64,000 nucleotides of DNA from Arenibaculum pallidiluteum (GTDB taxonomy: Bacteria > Pseudomonadota > Alphaproteobacteria > Azospirillales > Azospirillaceae): assembly GCF_017355985.1 (NCBI RefSeq), contig NZ_JAFIQU010000003.1, positions 231,884-295,883 on the forward strand. The letters run 5' to 3'. Position numbers and translations under genes: made by a program. Below, one piece after another: positions 25,961 to 34,229 of this stretch (position 1 is its first letter; the number at the start of each line of letters is the position of its first letter). The notes under the pieces are model-generated. The model saw only the letters and a program-made list of their open reading frames with translations. It did no database searches and was not told the DNA's origin.

Positions 25961-26973
25961 GCCGCGATTTCTGGACGAGCTCTGGGTACCGCCTCCTGGC
26001 GCCCGGGGCGGGCGGCGGGCTGGCCGTGACCGATGACTTCCTGCGCGCCTATCTCCTGCGGCCGGAGATCAGCCCGATCGCCGAATCCTGCGAGGCCGAG
26101 CGCTCGCTGCACGCGGCGCTGCTCGATGCGCCGGCATCCCCGGTCCAGCCGTCCCGCATCGCGGCCATCCGGGACGCGGATGCGCGCGAGAACTGGGAGG
26201 TCTTCCTGGCCTTCCGAGATCTGCTGCTGGCCCACCCGACGCTGGAGGCCGCCTACCTCGCGGTCGTCCGCGGCCAGGCACGGGCGGTGCCGGCGCTGTT
26301 CCTGGACCAGATCGTCCATGCGGTCCTGCGGGGCGTGCTTGACGGGACCGAGGATCCCCTCCGGCTCCGAGCTGCGGAACTGCTGTTCCGGGCGCAGCGC
26401 GTCCGCATCGAGCAGGGAGCGGTGCTGGTCGCCGACCAGGAGATCGTCGAGGCCCGCGCGCAGGACGGCGGGTTCGGCGCGCTGGGCCGGCTGGTCTCCG
26501 AGGCGGGCACGTCGCTGCGCGGGATCGAGTTGGACGTGCTGAACGAGCACAACGGCGACGTCTACTGGGAGCGCTCCGACCGGTTCGACACCGTCCTGGA
26601 GACGACCTTCGGACGCCCCGGGCTGGACGCCCTATGCCGCGTCCTGGAGGCCTGGACGCGGCACTTCCTGGATGTCGCGATCTCGATCCAGCCCGTGCAG
26701 CAGATCTCGGACGAGCGTTGGGTCTGGCATCTCGGCCTCGACGCCGAGGCGACGGCCGTGCTGAACGACCTTTACGAGGGGCGCGCCGTCGACGAGGACC
26801 GCATGTACCGGATCCTCGCCCTGTTCCGGATCGACTTCGCCGACCCGTCCGTCATGCTGCCTCGGGTGTCGGGCCGTCCGGTCTACATGGCCATGGCCAT
26901 GACGCCGGGCGGCGTCCTGCGGCTGAAGCCGCAGAACCTCCTGGTTAACCTGCCTTTGATCGAAGGGAATTGA
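25957..26973 (+). CDS. DUF6352 family protein
   Basis: A 338-residue protein with N-terminus SRDFWTSSGYRLLAPGAGG and VTDDFLRAYLLRPEISPI, as in DUF6352. Predicted mixed alpha/beta, no signal peptide or membrane helix. The C-terminal half includes VWHLGLDAEATAVLNDLYEG and MYRILALFRIDFADPS. Function unknown; family members accompany formate dehydrogenase genes, where a maturation role is the simplest inference. The start overlaps the DUF6505 stop (ATGA). Confidence 0.8.
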   Translation: MSRDFWTSSGYRLLAPGAGGGLAVTDDFLRAYLLRPEISPIAESCEAERSLHAALLDAPASPVQPSRIAAIRDADARENWEVFLAFRDLLLAHPTLEAAYLAVVRGQARAVPALFLDQIVHAVLRGVLDGTEDPLRLRAAELLFRAQRVRIEQGAVLVADQEIVEARAQDGGFGALGRLVSEAGTSLRGIELDVLNEHNGDVYWERSDRFDTVLETTFGRPGLDALCRVLEAWTRHFLDVAISIQPVQQISDERWVWHLGLDAEATAVLNDLYEGRAVDEDRMYRILALFRIDFADPSVMLPRVSGRPVYMAMAMTPGGVLRLKPQNLLVNLPLIEGN

Positions 26974-26981
26974 GAGGCGCC

Positions 26982-27521
26982 ATGGACGAGCCTGTGCCCA
27001 AGCAGCCGGAGAGCAAACCGGTCTGCGTCGTGGTGGAGCGGCGCGCCATCGAAAGCCGCTGGCAGGACCACGCCTGGCGCGTGGTCGACGTCCTGCCGGG
27101 TGCACCGGAGACTGCGCCTTGGACGGTGCTGGCCGAGGCCCCGGGATTGACCCGGTGGCTCGCCGGCACGGCCGAGGTGACGATCTATCCCGGCGAGACC
27201 GCCAACTACAAGTTCAACCTGGAATCCCCCACGCCATCGGTCTACGTGGTCCTGCGCCGCAGCGACCGCGAGCCCGGCATGCGCCTGCTGGCCGTCACCG
27301 TCGATCCGGGCGAGGCGCATGCCCATGCCGATACCGGCGACGATCTGGTTGAATCCCTGCCGCTGCCGGTGCCACTGCAGGCCTGGCTCGCGGAGTTCGT
27401 GGCGACCCACCATGTCGAGCGCCGCCGTTACAAGCGCGAGCGGGACCGCGCGGATCCGGAGGCGCTGGCCGTCCGCGACCGGTCCGGACGCTGGAGCCAG
27501 GGATGGGACGAGGATGAGTGA
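26982..27521 (+). CDS. DUF3305 domain protein
   Basis: A 179-residue protein of the FDH-cluster family DUF3305. Typical parts: VCVVVERRAIESRWQDHAWR near the N-terminus, TAEVTIYPGETANYKFNLES, VYVVLRRSDREPGMRLLAVT, and a basic C-terminus (ERRRYKRERDRADPEALAVR). Cytoplasmic. The ATG at 26982 is preferred over a TTG that overlaps the preceding stop. It overlaps the DUF3306 gene by 8 bp, and the two families almost always occur together. Confidence 0.85.
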   Translation: MDEPVPKQPESKPVCVVVERRAIESRWQDHAWRVVDVLPGAPETAPWTVLAEAPGLTRWLAGTAEVTIYPGETANYKFNLESPTPSVYVVLRRSDREPGMRLLAVTVDPGEAHAHADTGDDLVESLPLPVPLQAWLAEFVATHHVERRRYKRERDRADPEALAVRDRSGRWSQGWDEDE

Positions 27522-28326
27522 GAAGGGCGGGGGGGACGGCGAGGGCACGGGGTTCCTGGGCCGCTGGTCCCGGCTGAAGCGCGCTGCGCGGCACGAGGGC
27601 GAGCAGTCCGCCGGGCGGGATGCGCCGCCCGGCGCCGATGCGGCCGGCGCTGCCGGGGCGGCCCCCGACGCTGCCGGGGTCTTGCCGGGCGCGGGGCGGC
27701 CGCCGGGGTGCGTGGCGGAGGAGGGTTTCGATCTGTCCTCCCTTCCGTCCATCGACAGCCTTGGACCCGGCAGCGATTTCAGCCTGTTCATGCGTGCGGG
27801 CGTCCCGGCGGATCTGCGGAGCCAAGCCCTGCGCAAGCTCTGGGTCACTGACCCCGACATCCGGAACTACAAGACGCTCGCTGACTACGACTGGGACTAC
27901 AACGCGCCGGGCTACGGGCAGCTCCTGCCGATCGACGACGCCAAGCGCTACCTGACCCGGATCCTCGGAACGCAGGTGGAGGAGGGGCAGGGCGAACAGG
28001 CGGCGGACCCGGCAATGCAGGACACGGCCGGTGCCGCGGCGGCCGATGAAGAGGTCGCGGCCGAGCAGACGATCGGGGATCAGGCGACGCCCGGGTATGC
28101 GACCGGCAAAGAGGCCACCGCAGAGCAGGGCACCGGCGAGGAAGCCACACCCGTACCGGCCCGCGACGCGCAGGTTCGCGCGGACGGGACGGCGCCGGAG
28201 GCCCCTGTCGCCGTCACTATGACGCCCGTGGACGCGGAGCCGCCCGCGGACCGCATGCCAGCGACGGAGCCGCCGTCCGCGCCGGAGCGGCGGAGGCGCC
28301 GGCATGGCGGGGCGATGCCGAGCTAA
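27514..28326 (+). CDS. DUF3306 domain protein
   Basis: A 270-residue protein. The conserved part is in the middle: FLGRWSRLKRAAR near the N-terminus, then LPSIDSLGPGSDFSLFM, VPADLRSQALRKLWVTDP and LADYDWDYNAPGYGQLLP, as in DUF3306. The two flanks are long, Ala/Glu/Pro-rich and probably disordered, with a basic C-terminus (RRRRRHGG). The family accompanies DUF3305 in FDH clusters and has no known function. A terminator-like hairpin follows, separating this five-gene group from the FDH structural genes. Confidence 0.85.
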   Translation: MSEKGGGDGEGTGFLGRWSRLKRAARHEGEQSAGRDAPPGADAAGAAGAAPDAAGVLPGAGRPPGCVAEEGFDLSSLPSIDSLGPGSDFSLFMRAGVPADLRSQALRKLWVTDPDIRNYKTLADYDWDYNAPGYGQLLPIDDAKRYLTRILGTQVEEGQGEQAADPAMQDTAGAAAADEEVAAEQTIGDQATPGYATGKEATAEQGTGEEATPVPARDAQVRADGTAPEAPVAVTMTPVDAEPPADRMPATEPPSAPERRRRRHGGAMPS

Positions 28327-28369
28327 GGACGGTGTGCCTAGCCTTATGCGCCTACGCCAAAGGGTTGGG

Positions 28370-28394
28370 TCCCGCTTGCTTCGCGGGATTTGTT
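28370..28394 (+). terminator. Terminator or attenuator-like hairpin before the FDH operon
   Basis: TCCCGC (28370-28375) pairs with GCGGGA (28383-28388), loop of 7, followed by TTTGTT. It lies 44 bp after the DUF3306 stop and 116 bp before the TorD gene. Confidence 0.5.
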
Positions 28395-28411
28395 GGGTTA
28401 ACAATGAAATT

Positions 28412-28497
28412 GGTCCTACCAGTCTGGGCAGCCAACGACCCAGTCGGTAGGGGACCCGATCGAACGGTTCAGGGAGAGCGCCCGCTTCTGCGGGTGC
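28412..28497 (+). promoter_or_regulatory. Structured leader of the FDH operon
   Basis: Two further hairpins lie between the terminator-like hairpin and the TorD start. The first spans 28412-28456: a 9-bp outer stem with a 2-nt bulge, a small internal loop, and an inner CTGGG/CCCAG stem. The second is an 8-bp stem with one G-U pair and loop TTCT at 28478-28497. The AGGGAG ribosome-binding sequence (28471-28476) lies between them; only when the second hairpin forms is it about 7 nt from the ATG at 28504. This suggests RNA-level control, not proven. Confidence 0.4.
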
Positions 28498-28503
28498 GGT
28501 TGC

Positions 28504-29109
28504 ATGGCGAACGGTCACACCCATGGTGCGCCCGACGGGGCGGAGATGTTGCGCGCCCATGCCTATGGGCTGCTCGCGACGCTGCTCGCCGGTCCGCCCG
28601 ATGCCGGCACGCTGGGCCGCGTCGGCGCCATCACGGGCGATGAAGGCGCCCTCGGCCAAGCGCTGGCGGCCCTTGGCGCGGCGGCCAGGTCAGCCGACCC
28701 CGCTGCCGTCGAGCGCGAGTATCACGACCTCTTCATCGGTGTCGGCCGGGGCGAACTGCTGCCCTACGGCTCCTTCTATCTCACGGGCTTCCTGAACGAG
28801 CGGCCGCTGGCGATCCTGCGTGGCGACATGGCGGCGCTGGGGATCGACCGAGCCGAGGGCCGCGCGGAGCCCGAGGACCACATCGCATCGCTGTGCGAGA
28901 TGATGGCCGGCCTGATCGCGGGCGCCTTCGGCGATCCCGCGGAGCCGGCCGCGCAGCGGCAGTTCTTCGAGCGGCACATGGCCCGTTGGGCCAGCCGCTT
29001 CTTCCAGGATCTGGAGAAGGCCGAAGCGGCCGTCTTCTATCGGGCGGTCGGCACAGTCGGCCGGGAATTCATGGCGGTCGAGGCAGAAGCCTTCCGGATG
29101 ATCGGATGA
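28504..29109 (+). CDS. TorD/DmsD-family molybdoenzyme chaperone
   Basis: A 201-residue redox-enzyme maturation chaperone, expected to bind the FdhA twin-arginine signal and hold the apoprotein for cofactor insertion. All-helical, with the family motif EYHDLFIGVGRGELLPYGSF (ExxxLF...LxPxxS), the helix EPEDHIASLCEMMAGLI, and FFERHMARWASRFFQDLE. The first gene of the FDH structural operon. The ATG at 28504 depends on the structured ribosome-binding site described above; an internal ATG at 28546 is a possible shorter start. Confidence 0.88.
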   Translation: MANGHTHGAPDGAEMLRAHAYGLLATLLAGPPDAGTLGRVGAITGDEGALGQALAALGAAARSADPAAVEREYHDLFIGVGRGELLPYGSFYLTGFLNERPLAILRGDMAALGIDRAEGRAEPEDHIASLCEMMAGLIAGAFGDPAEPAAQRQFFERHMARWASRFFQDLEKAEAAVFYRAVGTVGREFMAVEAEAFRMIG

Positions 29110-29161
29110 CCGCGGCGGACAGGAAAGCACAGGCGCGGATGCAGCGAGTGGAGGCGGAGCG

Positions 29162-29362
29162 ATGAGCGAGGACAACAGGAAGCCCCGAATCGAGCGTCGC
29201 GCATTCCTGCGCAACGTCGGGATCGGGGCCGCGGGTGCCGCCGCGGCCGTGCCGCTGGCCGCGCTTCCGGCCGAGGCCAAGGAGACCGCCGAGACGCGGT
29301 CCAAGCAGCGCTACCAGGAGACCGACCACGTGAAGACCTACTACCGGGTCAACGGGTACTGA
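29162..29362 (+). CDS. Formate dehydrogenase region Tat-target mini-protein (TIGR02811-like)
   Basis: A 66-residue protein with a twin-arginine signal, RIERRAFLRNVGIGAAGAAAA, ending in a cleavage-like ALPAEA, leaving about 30 mature residues (KETAETRSKQRYQETDHVKT and YYRVNGY). This is the small Tat target encoded just before the FDH catalytic subunit in many proteobacteria. It is probably a small periplasmic or FDH-associated subunit. It starts 20 bp before the fdhA ribosome-binding site region and overlaps a 19-codon frame upstream. Confidence 0.85.
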   Translation: MSEDNRKPRIERRAFLRNVGIGAAGAAAAVPLAALPAEAKETAETRSKQRYQETDHVKTYYRVNGY

Positions 29363-29381
29363 GCGCGGGAGGAAACCGAGG

Positions 29382-32267
29382 ATGCTCGTCAAGAAGAACA
29401 CCGCTCCCGCGGGCCGGCCGCGCCTGTCGGGGGTGCTGGCCGCCGCCGCGTCCGGTGCCGTCGATCGCCGGACCTTCCTCCGGCGCTCCGGCCTGGCCGC
29501 GGGAGGCCTCGCGGCCGCCGGCATGCTGTCGCCGGCCACCGTTCGGCGCGCCGAGGCCGGGCCGCACACGCCCGGTGTCGAGGTCGTGAAGAGGAAGAAC
29601 ATCTGCACCCACTGCTCGGTGGGCTGCACGGTGATCGCCGAGGTGCAGAACGGTGTCTGGGTCGGGCAGGAGCCCGGCTGGGAGAGCCCGATCAACCTGG
29701 GTAGTCATTGCGCCAAGGGAGCTTCGGTCCGCGAGCTCACCCATGGCGACCGGCGCCTGAAGTATCCCATGAAGCTCGTCGACGGCGAGTGGCGGCGGAT
29801 CGGCTGGGACCAGGCCATCGACGAGATCGGGACGAAGCTGCTGGAGATCCGGCAGAATTCGGGCCCGGAATCGGTGTTCTGGCTGGGCTCTGCCAAGTTC
29901 TCGAACGAGGGCGCCTATCTCTTCCGCAAGATGGCGGCGTTCTGGGGCACCAACTCGATCGATCACCAGGCGCGGATCTGTCACAGCACCACGGTCGCAG
30001 GTGTGGCGAACACCTGGGGCTACGGCGCCATGACGAACTCCTACAACGACATCAACAATTCCAAGGCGATGATGATCATCGGCGGCAACCCCGCCGAGGC
30101 CCATCCCGTGTCGCTGCAGCACGTGCTGCGCGGCAAGGAGATCAATCGCGCCCAGATGATCGTCGTCGACCCGCGCTTCACCCGCACGGCGGCCCACGCG
30201 ACCGAATACGTCCGGATCCGCCCGGGCACCGACATCCCCTTCGTCTGGGGCATGCTCTGGCATATCTTCGAGAACGGCTGGGAGGACAAGGAGTTCATCC
30301 GCCAGCGCGTCTACGGGATGGACAAGATCCGCGAGGAGGTGAAGAAGTGGACGCCCGACGTCGTCACCGACGTCACGGGCATCCCGGCGGAGCAGGTCAG
30401 GCGCGTCGCCGAGACCATGGCGAAGAACAAGCCCTCGACCATGATCTGGTGCATGGGCATCACCCAGCACACGGTCGGCACCGCCAACGTCCGCGCCCTT
30501 TCGATCTTCCAGCTCGCGACCGGCAACGTCGGCAACGAGGGCGGCGGGACCAACATCTTCCGCGGCCACTGCAACGTGCAGGGCGCGACGGATCTCGGCC
30601 TCGACGTCACCTCGCTGCCGGCCTACTACGGCCTGGCCGAGGGCGCCTGGAAGCACTGGGCGCGCGTCTGGGACGTCCCCTATGACTACCTGCTCTCGCG
30701 CTTCGCCTCCAAGAAGCTGATGGAGGAAAAGGGCATCCCGACCACCCGCTGGTTCGATGCCGTCCTCGCCAAGCGCGAGGAGGTCGACCAGCCCGACCTG
30801 ATCAAGGGCATGGTCGTCTTCGGGCACGGCGGCAACACCGTCACCCGCATGCCGGAGATGCGCCACGGCCTCGAGAAGCTCGAGCTGCTGGTGGTCGCCG
30901 ACCCGCACCCGACCACCTTCGCCGCGATCTCGGAGCGGCGGAACGGCACCTACCTGCTGCCGATCTGCACCCAGTTCGAGACCTCGGGCTCGCGCACGGC
31001 ATCCAACCGCTCGATCCAGTGGGGCGAGCAGGTGGTCAAGCCGGTCTTCGAGAGCAAGGACGACTACGAGGCGCTGTACCTGCTCGCCCGGAAGCTTGGC
31101 TTCGCCGACGAGATGTTCAAGCGCATCAAGATCGAGGGCAACCGCCCGGTTCCCGAGGACATCCTGCGCGAGATCAACCTGGGCTGCATCTCCACGGGCT
31201 ATTCCGGCCAGTCGCCGGAGCGCCTGAAAATGCACATGCAGCACCAGGGCGACTTCGACAAGATCACGCTGCGGGCGACCTCCGGGCCGCTGAAGGGCGA
31301 GTTCTACGGCCTGCCCTGGCCGTGCTGGGGCACGCCGGAGATGAAGCATCCCGGCACGCACATCCTCTACAACACCAGCCTGCACGTGAAGGAAGGCGGC
31401 GGCACCTTCCGCGCCCGCTTCGGCGTGGAGCGCGAAGGGCAGACGCTGCTGGCCGAGGGGTCCTACTCCAAGGGCTCCGAGATCACGGACGGCTATCCCG
31501 AGTTCACCTACGGGATCCTGAAGAAGCTCGGCTGGGACAGCGAGCTGACCGCCGAGGAACTGGCGACGATCCAGAAGATCGGCGGCGCCAATCCCGACGC
31601 GGTGAGCTGGGCCACGGACCTGTCCTGCGGCATCATCCGTGTCGCGATGGAGCACGGCTGCCTGGCCTACGGCAACGCGAAGGCACGGGCTGTCGCCTGG
31701 AACCTGCCGGACCCGGTCCCGGTGCACCGTGAGCCCATCTACACGCCGCGGCGCGACCTGGTCGCCAAGTACCCGACGCTGGAGGACAAGCGCGACTTCC
31801 GCGTGCCGAACATCGGCCGCACGGTCCAGGCCCGCGACGTCTCGAAGGACTTCCCGATCATCCTGACCTCGGGCCGCCTCGTCGAGTACGAGGGCGGCGG
31901 CGAGGAGACGCGGTCCAACAAGTGGCTGGCCGAGCTGCAGCAGGACATGTTCGTGGAGGTCAATCCCCAGGACGCCAGCCGCCTCGGCATCAAGGACGGC
32001 GGGATGGTCTGGGTCTACGGGCCCGAGGGCAATTCGCGCGCCCGGGTCAAGGCGCTGGTCACCGAGCGCGTCGGCAAGGGCGTGGCCTTCATGCCCTTCC
32101 ACTTCGCCGGCCATTGGGAGGGCAAGAGCCAGCGGGCCAAGTACCCGCCTGGAACCGACCCGATCGTGCTGGGCGAAAGCGTCAACGCGCTGACGACCTA
32201 TGGCTACGACCCCGTCACCTTCATGCAAGAGACGAAGGTCACGCTGTGCCGCATCGAGGCGGCGTGA
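29382..32267 (+). CDS. fdhA: Formate dehydrogenase catalytic subunit, periplasmic, Cys-type
   Basis: A 961-residue molybdopterin oxidoreductase that oxidises formate to CO2. A Tat signal (DRRTFLRRSGLAAGG near residue 29) exports it. A 4Fe-4S site follows (CTHCSVGCTV and GSHCAKGA), then the Mo-bisMGD domains. The metal ligand is Cys200 in QARICHSTTVAGV, with the neighbouring active-site His; no in-frame TGA, so this is not a selenoprotein. The C-terminal molybdopterin-binding domain carries VEVNPQDASRLGIKDG. It sits between the Tat mini-protein and FdhB and is matured by TorD, FdhD and MobA of this island. The symbol follows common usage. Confidence 0.96.
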   Translation: MLVKKNTAPAGRPRLSGVLAAAASGAVDRRTFLRRSGLAAGGLAAAGMLSPATVRRAEAGPHTPGVEVVKRKNICTHCSVGCTVIAEVQNGVWVGQEPGWESPINLGSHCAKGASVRELTHGDRRLKYPMKLVDGEWRRIGWDQAIDEIGTKLLEIRQNSGPESVFWLGSAKFSNEGAYLFRKMAAFWGTNSIDHQARICHSTTVAGVANTWGYGAMTNSYNDINNSKAMMIIGGNPAEAHPVSLQHVLRGKEINRAQMIVVDPRFTRTAAHATEYVRIRPGTDIPFVWGMLWHIFENGWEDKEFIRQRVYGMDKIREEVKKWTPDVVTDVTGIPAEQVRRVAETMAKNKPSTMIWCMGITQHTVGTANVRALSIFQLATGNVGNEGGGTNIFRGHCNVQGATDLGLDVTSLPAYYGLAEGAWKHWARVWDVPYDYLLSRFASKKLMEEKGIPTTRWFDAVLAKREEVDQPDLIKGMVVFGHGGNTVTRMPEMRHGLEKLELLVVADPHPTTFAAISERRNGTYLLPICTQFETSGSRTASNRSIQWGEQVVKPVFESKDDYEALYLLARKLGFADEMFKRIKIEGNRPVPEDILREINLGCISTGYSGQSPERLKMHMQHQGDFDKITLRATSGPLKGEFYGLPWPCWGTPEMKHPGTHILYNTSLHVKEGGGTFRARFGVEREGQTLLAEGSYSKGSEITDGYPEFTYGILKKLGWDSELTAEELATIQKIGGANPDAVSWATDLSCGIIRVAMEHGCLAYGNAKARAVAWNLPDPVPVHREPIYTPRRDLVAKYPTLEDKRDFRVPNIGRTVQARDVSKDFPIILTSGRLVEYEGGGEETRSNKWLAELQQDMFVEVNPQDASRLGIKDGGMVWVYGPEGNSRARVKALVTERVGKGVAFMPFHFAGHWEGKSQRAKYPPGTDPIVLGESVNALTTYGYDPVTFMQETKVTLCRIEAA

Positions 32268-32285
32268 TCCCGGGAGGCGACTGAA

Positions 32286-32882
32286 ATGGCCCGTATGAAG
32301 TTCCTTTGCGACGCCGACCGCTGCATCGAGTGCAACGCCTGCGTCACCGCCTGCAAGAACGAGCACGAGGTGCCCTGGGGCATCAACCGCCGCCGCGTCG
32401 TGACCATCAACGATGGCCAGCCCGGCGAGCGGTCGATCTCCATGGCCTGCATGCACTGCACGGACGCGCCGTGCATGGCCGTGTGCCCGGTCGACTGCTT
32501 CTACAAGACCGCCGAGGGCGTGGTCCTGCACGACAAGGACCTGTGCATCGGCTGCGGCTACTGCTTCTACGCGTGCCCCTTCGGCGCGCCCCAGTATCCG
32601 CAGGTCGGCAACTTCGGATCCCGCGGCAAGATGGACAAGTGCACCTTCTGCGCGGGCGGCCCCGAGGACGACATCACGCCGGTCGAGTACCAGAAGTACG
32701 GCTCGAACCGCCTGGCCGAGGGCAAGCTGCCGCTCTGCGCGGAGATGTGCTCGACCAAGGCGCTGCTGGCCGGCGAGGGCGACATGGTCGCGGCCATCTA
32801 CAAGGAGCGCGTGGTCAAGCGCGGCTACGGATCCGGCGCCTGGGGCTGGTCCGTCGCGTATCGGGAGAGCGCGGGCGCCTGA
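32286..32882 (+). CDS. fdhB: Formate dehydrogenase iron-sulfur subunit
   Basis: A 198-residue four-cluster ferredoxin-type subunit passing electrons from FdhA to the membrane cytochrome. Cysteine groups are CIECNACVTACKNE, CMHCTDAPCMAVCPVDC, CIGCGYCFYACPFGAP and the CTFC ... CAEMC pair. Unlike E. coli FdnH, it has no C-terminal membrane anchor and no own signal, so it is presumably exported with FdhA. Starts 18 bp after the fdhA stop. Confidence 0.95.
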   Translation: MARMKFLCDADRCIECNACVTACKNEHEVPWGINRRRVVTINDGQPGERSISMACMHCTDAPCMAVCPVDCFYKTAEGVVLHDKDLCIGCGYCFYACPFGAPQYPQVGNFGSRGKMDKCTFCAGGPEDDITPVEYQKYGSNRLAEGKLPLCAEMCSTKALLAGEGDMVAAIYKERVVKRGYGSGAWGWSVAYRESAGA

Positions 32883-32904
32883 CGCCCCGGCAAGGAGAAC
32901 AGGC

Positions 32905-33912
32905 ATGATCGTCATGAAGATCCTTCGCGCGGTGGCGCTCGTGACCCTGATGACGGCGGTGCCCCTGGTGGTGCCGCCCAAGGCCATGGCGCAGCAGGCT
33001 GTGCCCGCCAACGACGCGGCGCTCCTCCGGGCGCTGCAGGCGCCGGCAGGCGACATCAGCGGACGCATCTCGATCCCCGACCGGAAGGCCGCGGTCCTGC
33101 AGCACCCGGAGGGCCGGGAATGGCGGGAGTTCCGCGAGGGCACCCTGAAGGCGGCGGCGGGCGGCCTGCTGCTTGCCGTGGTGGCTGGGCTCGCGCTTTT
33201 CTATGCGGTCCGCGGCCGCATCAGGATCGATGCCGGCCCGTCCGGCCGAACCATCACCCGCTTCGGCGGCCTGGACCGGTACGCCCACTGGCTGACCGCC
33301 AGCAGCTTCATCGTGCTTGGCCTCTCGGGGCTGAACCTGATCTTCGGCCGCACGCTCGTGCTGCCGCTCGTCGGGCCCGAGGCCTTCGCGACCCTGACCG
33401 AGATCGGCAAGTTCGCGCACAACTTCCTGAGCTTCCCCTTCGTGCTCGGCATCGTGCTGATGTTCGTGCTGTGGGTGAAGGACAACATCCCGAACGCGCT
33501 CGACGTCGCCTGGATCAGCCAGGCCGGCGGGCTCTTCTCCAAGGGCAAGCACCCGCCGGCCAAGCGCTTCAACGCCGGGCAGAAGGTGATCTTCTGGCTG
33601 GTCGTCCTGGGCGGTGCGGCCATGTCGGTGACGGGCTACATGCTGATGTTCCCGTTCTACGCGACCGGCGTGGACGGCATGCAGCTGATGCACATGCTCC
33701 ACGCCCTGATCGCGGCGGTCATGGTCGCCGGCATCATCGGGCACATCTACATCGGCTCGGTCGGCATGGAGGGCGCCTTCGACGCCATGGGCAGCGGCGA
33801 GGTCGACGTGAACTGGGCCCGCGAGCACCATAGCCTGTGGCTCCAGGAGGAGATGGCGCGCCAGGGCAAGGGCGCCAAGGTCCAGGGCGGGCACGTCGCC
33901 CCGGCCGAGTGA
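32905..33912 (+). CDS. fdhC: Formate dehydrogenase cytochrome b556 subunit
   Basis: A 335-residue membrane subunit that binds two b hemes and gives electrons to quinone. Signal peptide (cleavage after PKAMAQQ), a periplasmic stretch, then about five membrane helices. Helix-borne histidines are seen in GLDRYAHWLTASSFI, IGKFAHNFLSF, and MLHALIAAVMVAGIIGHIY. The C-terminal WAREHHSLWLQEE is typical of FDH gamma subunits. The ATG at 32905 follows GGAG. It is followed by a 44-codon gene. Confidence 0.94.
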   Translation: MIVMKILRAVALVTLMTAVPLVVPPKAMAQQAVPANDAALLRALQAPAGDISGRISIPDRKAAVLQHPEGREWREFREGTLKAAAGGLLLAVVAGLALFYAVRGRIRIDAGPSGRTITRFGGLDRYAHWLTASSFIVLGLSGLNLIFGRTLVLPLVGPEAFATLTEIGKFAHNFLSFPFVLGIVLMFVLWVKDNIPNALDVAWISQAGGLFSKGKHPPAKRFNAGQKVIFWLVVLGGAAMSVTGYMLMFPFYATGVDGMQLMHMLHALIAAVMVAGIIGHIYIGSVGMEGAFDAMGSGEVDVNWAREHHSLWLQEEMARQGKGAKVQGGHVAPAE

Positions 33913-34000
33913 GCGGTGCGCCACGGCCGGTGCCGCGGCGCCGTCTCAGCCGAGTTCGAGCGAGCACGCGCCGGCGACGGCGCTACCGAGGGAGAGTGGA

Positions 34001-34135
34001 ATGCGGGCTTTCATCATGGGCGTCGGAACCGCCATCGTGGTTGCCGTCCTGTCCGCCGTGGTGCTGCAGGGCTACGTGGCGACGCCGGTCGGCAGCGCCT
34101 TCGCGACCTCCAGCGTCCGGGCGCCGGCGCATTGA
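34001..34135 (+). CDS. 44-residue single-helix membrane peptide at the end of the FDH operon
   Basis: A short gene that ordinary length cut-offs miss. ATG at 34001 has GGGAGAG 7 bp upstream. The peptide starts MRAFIMGVGTAIVVAVLSAV, one membrane helix of about 20 residues, and ends in a short polar tail (FATSSVRAPAH). Similar small proteins with an AFATSSVRL-like tail occur, as I recall, in alphaproteobacterial FDH clusters. It may be a small accessory subunit of the FDH membrane complex; this is inference. Confidence 0.65.
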   Translation: MRAFIMGVGTAIVVAVLSAVVLQGYVATPVGSAFATSSVRAPAH

Positions 34136-34170
34136 GGTCAAGGCCGGGGCCATGGCCCCAGCGCAGGACC

Positions 34171-34205
34171 GCCCGCGGGGGAAGCCCGGCGGGCGTTTCG
34201 TCTTT
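34171..34205 (+). terminator. Probable terminator of the FDH operon
   Basis: GCCCGC (34171-34176) pairs with GCGGGC (34189-34194), with extra inner G-C pairs, followed by GTTTCGTCTTT. It lies between the FDH operon and the convergent mobA gene. Confidence 0.5.
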
Positions 34206-34229
34206 CAGGGCGCGCCGGAAGGCGGCTGG

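Noticed and set aside
29349-33143. 1264-codon open frame on the minus strand
   Set aside because: It is the antisense shadow of fdhA and fdhB, with the Leu/Arg/His-rich composition expected of GC-rich antisense; the plus-strand genes are certain.
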